Assembly (NCBI GenBank): GCA_051009015.1
Contig: JBPCWZ010000193.1
Location: forward strand, 1-29,284
DNA length: 29,284 nt
Direction of reading: 5' to 3'
DNA from: JAHRAH01 sp051009015
GTDB taxonomy: Bacteria > Pseudomonadota > Gammaproteobacteria > Tethybacterales > Persebacteraceae
Positions 28,751 to 29,284 of the stretch are shown here, piece by piece. Within the stretch, counting starts at the first letter, position 1, and every line of letters starts with the position of its first letter. The notes beneath the pieces are model-generated. The model saw only the letters and a list, made by a program, of their open reading frames with translations. It was not told where the DNA came from and did not search any database. The position numbers were made by a program, and so were the translations under genes.

Positions 28751-29284
28751 TTATTCTACAATAGCCGTAACGACGCCCGCGCCGACGGTCCTGCCGCCTT
28801 CGCGGATGGCAAAGCGCAAACCCTCTTCCATCGCGATGGAAGTTATCAACTCCACCGATACCGATATCTTGTCCCCGGGCATTACCATCTCCACACCTTC
28901 CGGCAACTGCACCGCGCCCGTCACATCCGTCGTCCGAAAGTAAAACTGCGGGCGGTAGCCCTTGAAAAACGGCGTGTGCCTGCCGCCTTCATCCTTGCTC
29001 AAAACATACACTTCCGCCTTGAATTTCGTATGCGGCGTGATCGACTTCGGCTTCGCCAAGACCATGCCCCGCTCCACCTCTTCCTTCTTCGTGCCCCGCA
29101 ACAACGCCCCGATATTATCCCCCGCCTGCCCTTCATCCAACACCTTCCGAAACATCTCCACGCCCGTCACAATCGTTGTCTGCGTATCTCGCAAGCCGAC
29201 AATCTCAATCTCATCGCCCACCTTCACTTGGCCCCGCTCCACACGGCCCGTCACCACCGTCCCTCGCCCACTGATGGTAAACAC
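28751..29284 (-). CDS. tuf: Elongation factor Tu, C-terminal part
   Basis: 177 residues from the window edge to the stop, covering the domain II and III part of EF-Tu: FTISGRGTVVTGRVERG, VEMFRKVLDEGQAGDNIGALLRG, and HTKFKAEVYVLSKDEGGRHTPF. The GTPase domain is outside the window. Codon use here favours C-ending codons more than neighbouring genes, as expected for a very highly expressed gene. Confidence 0.96.
   Translation of the reverse strand: MFTISGRGTVVTGRVERGQVKVGDEIEIVGLRDTQTTIVTGVEMFRKVLDEGQAGDNIGALLRGTKKEEVERGMVLAKPKSITPHTKFKAEVYVLSKDEGGRHTPFFKGYRPQFYFRTTDVTGAVQLPEGVEMVMPGDKISVSVELITSIAMEEGLRFAIREGGRTVGAGVVTAIVE

Overview
The window looks like a chromosomal segment of a gammaproteobacterium in the broad sense (beta/gamma group). 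The evidence is the order secY-infA-rpmJ, the 101-residue zinc-free form of S14, outer-membrane and TRAP-transporter genes, and a pth-ychF pair. Base composition is GC-rich, with many GCC/GCG codons. I cannot name the genus; a marine or host-associated lineage is a guess from the TRAP and inverse-autotransporter genes. No rRNA, tRNA or CRISPR was recognised.

Layout. (1) 1-1600, minus strand: an open frame running off the window edge, encoding an inverse autotransporter (intimin/invasin-type barrel) with a Thr-rich passenger built from 9-residue repeats. (2) 1601-1812: a divergent promoter region with a dRS3-like palindrome and a G-rich tandem array. (3) 1813-9057: a catabolic-looking cluster with an inositol-dehydrogenase-like Gfo/Idh/MocA enzyme, a beta-hydroxyacid dehydrogenase, the remnant of a second Gfo/Idh tail, a PhyH-type dioxygenase, a dctPQM TRAP transporter with an internal terminator, and a D-2-hydroxyacid dehydrogenase. 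(4) 9068-11679: housekeeping GTPases engB and ychF, and pth carrying a 7-residue-repeat insertion. (5) 11680-12719: a non-coding stretch with a promoter and hairpins, a 45-residue Pro-rich small ORF and a small membrane protein. (6) 12716-16458: an MmeI-type type IIL restriction-modification enzyme whose start overlaps a second beta-hydroxyacid dehydrogenase gene. (7) 16604-17308: a GST-like protein facing the ribosomal operon.

(8) 17440-29284, all minus strand: tuf (partial), then the S10 and spc operons in the order rpsJ-rplC-rplD-rplW-rplB-rpsS-rplV-rpsC-rplP-rpmC-rpsQ-rplN-rplX-rplE-rpsN-rpsH-rplF-rplR-rpsE-rplO-secY-infA-rpmJ. Most junctions overlap by 1-4 bases (ATGA, TAATG or TGATG), so translation is probably coupled. 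rpmD (L30) is missing between rpsE and rplO, and the alpha operon (rpsM and beyond) does not follow rpmJ.

Recurring oddities: several conserved proteins carry low-complexity additions (a ~105-residue acidic N-terminus on S17, a long tail on S3, insertions in L3 and Pth, extensions on L5, L15 and L22). Several genes outside the ribosomal operon have a TATAAT-like box only 5-12 nt before the ATG and no Shine-Dalgarno, suggesting leaderless mRNAs.
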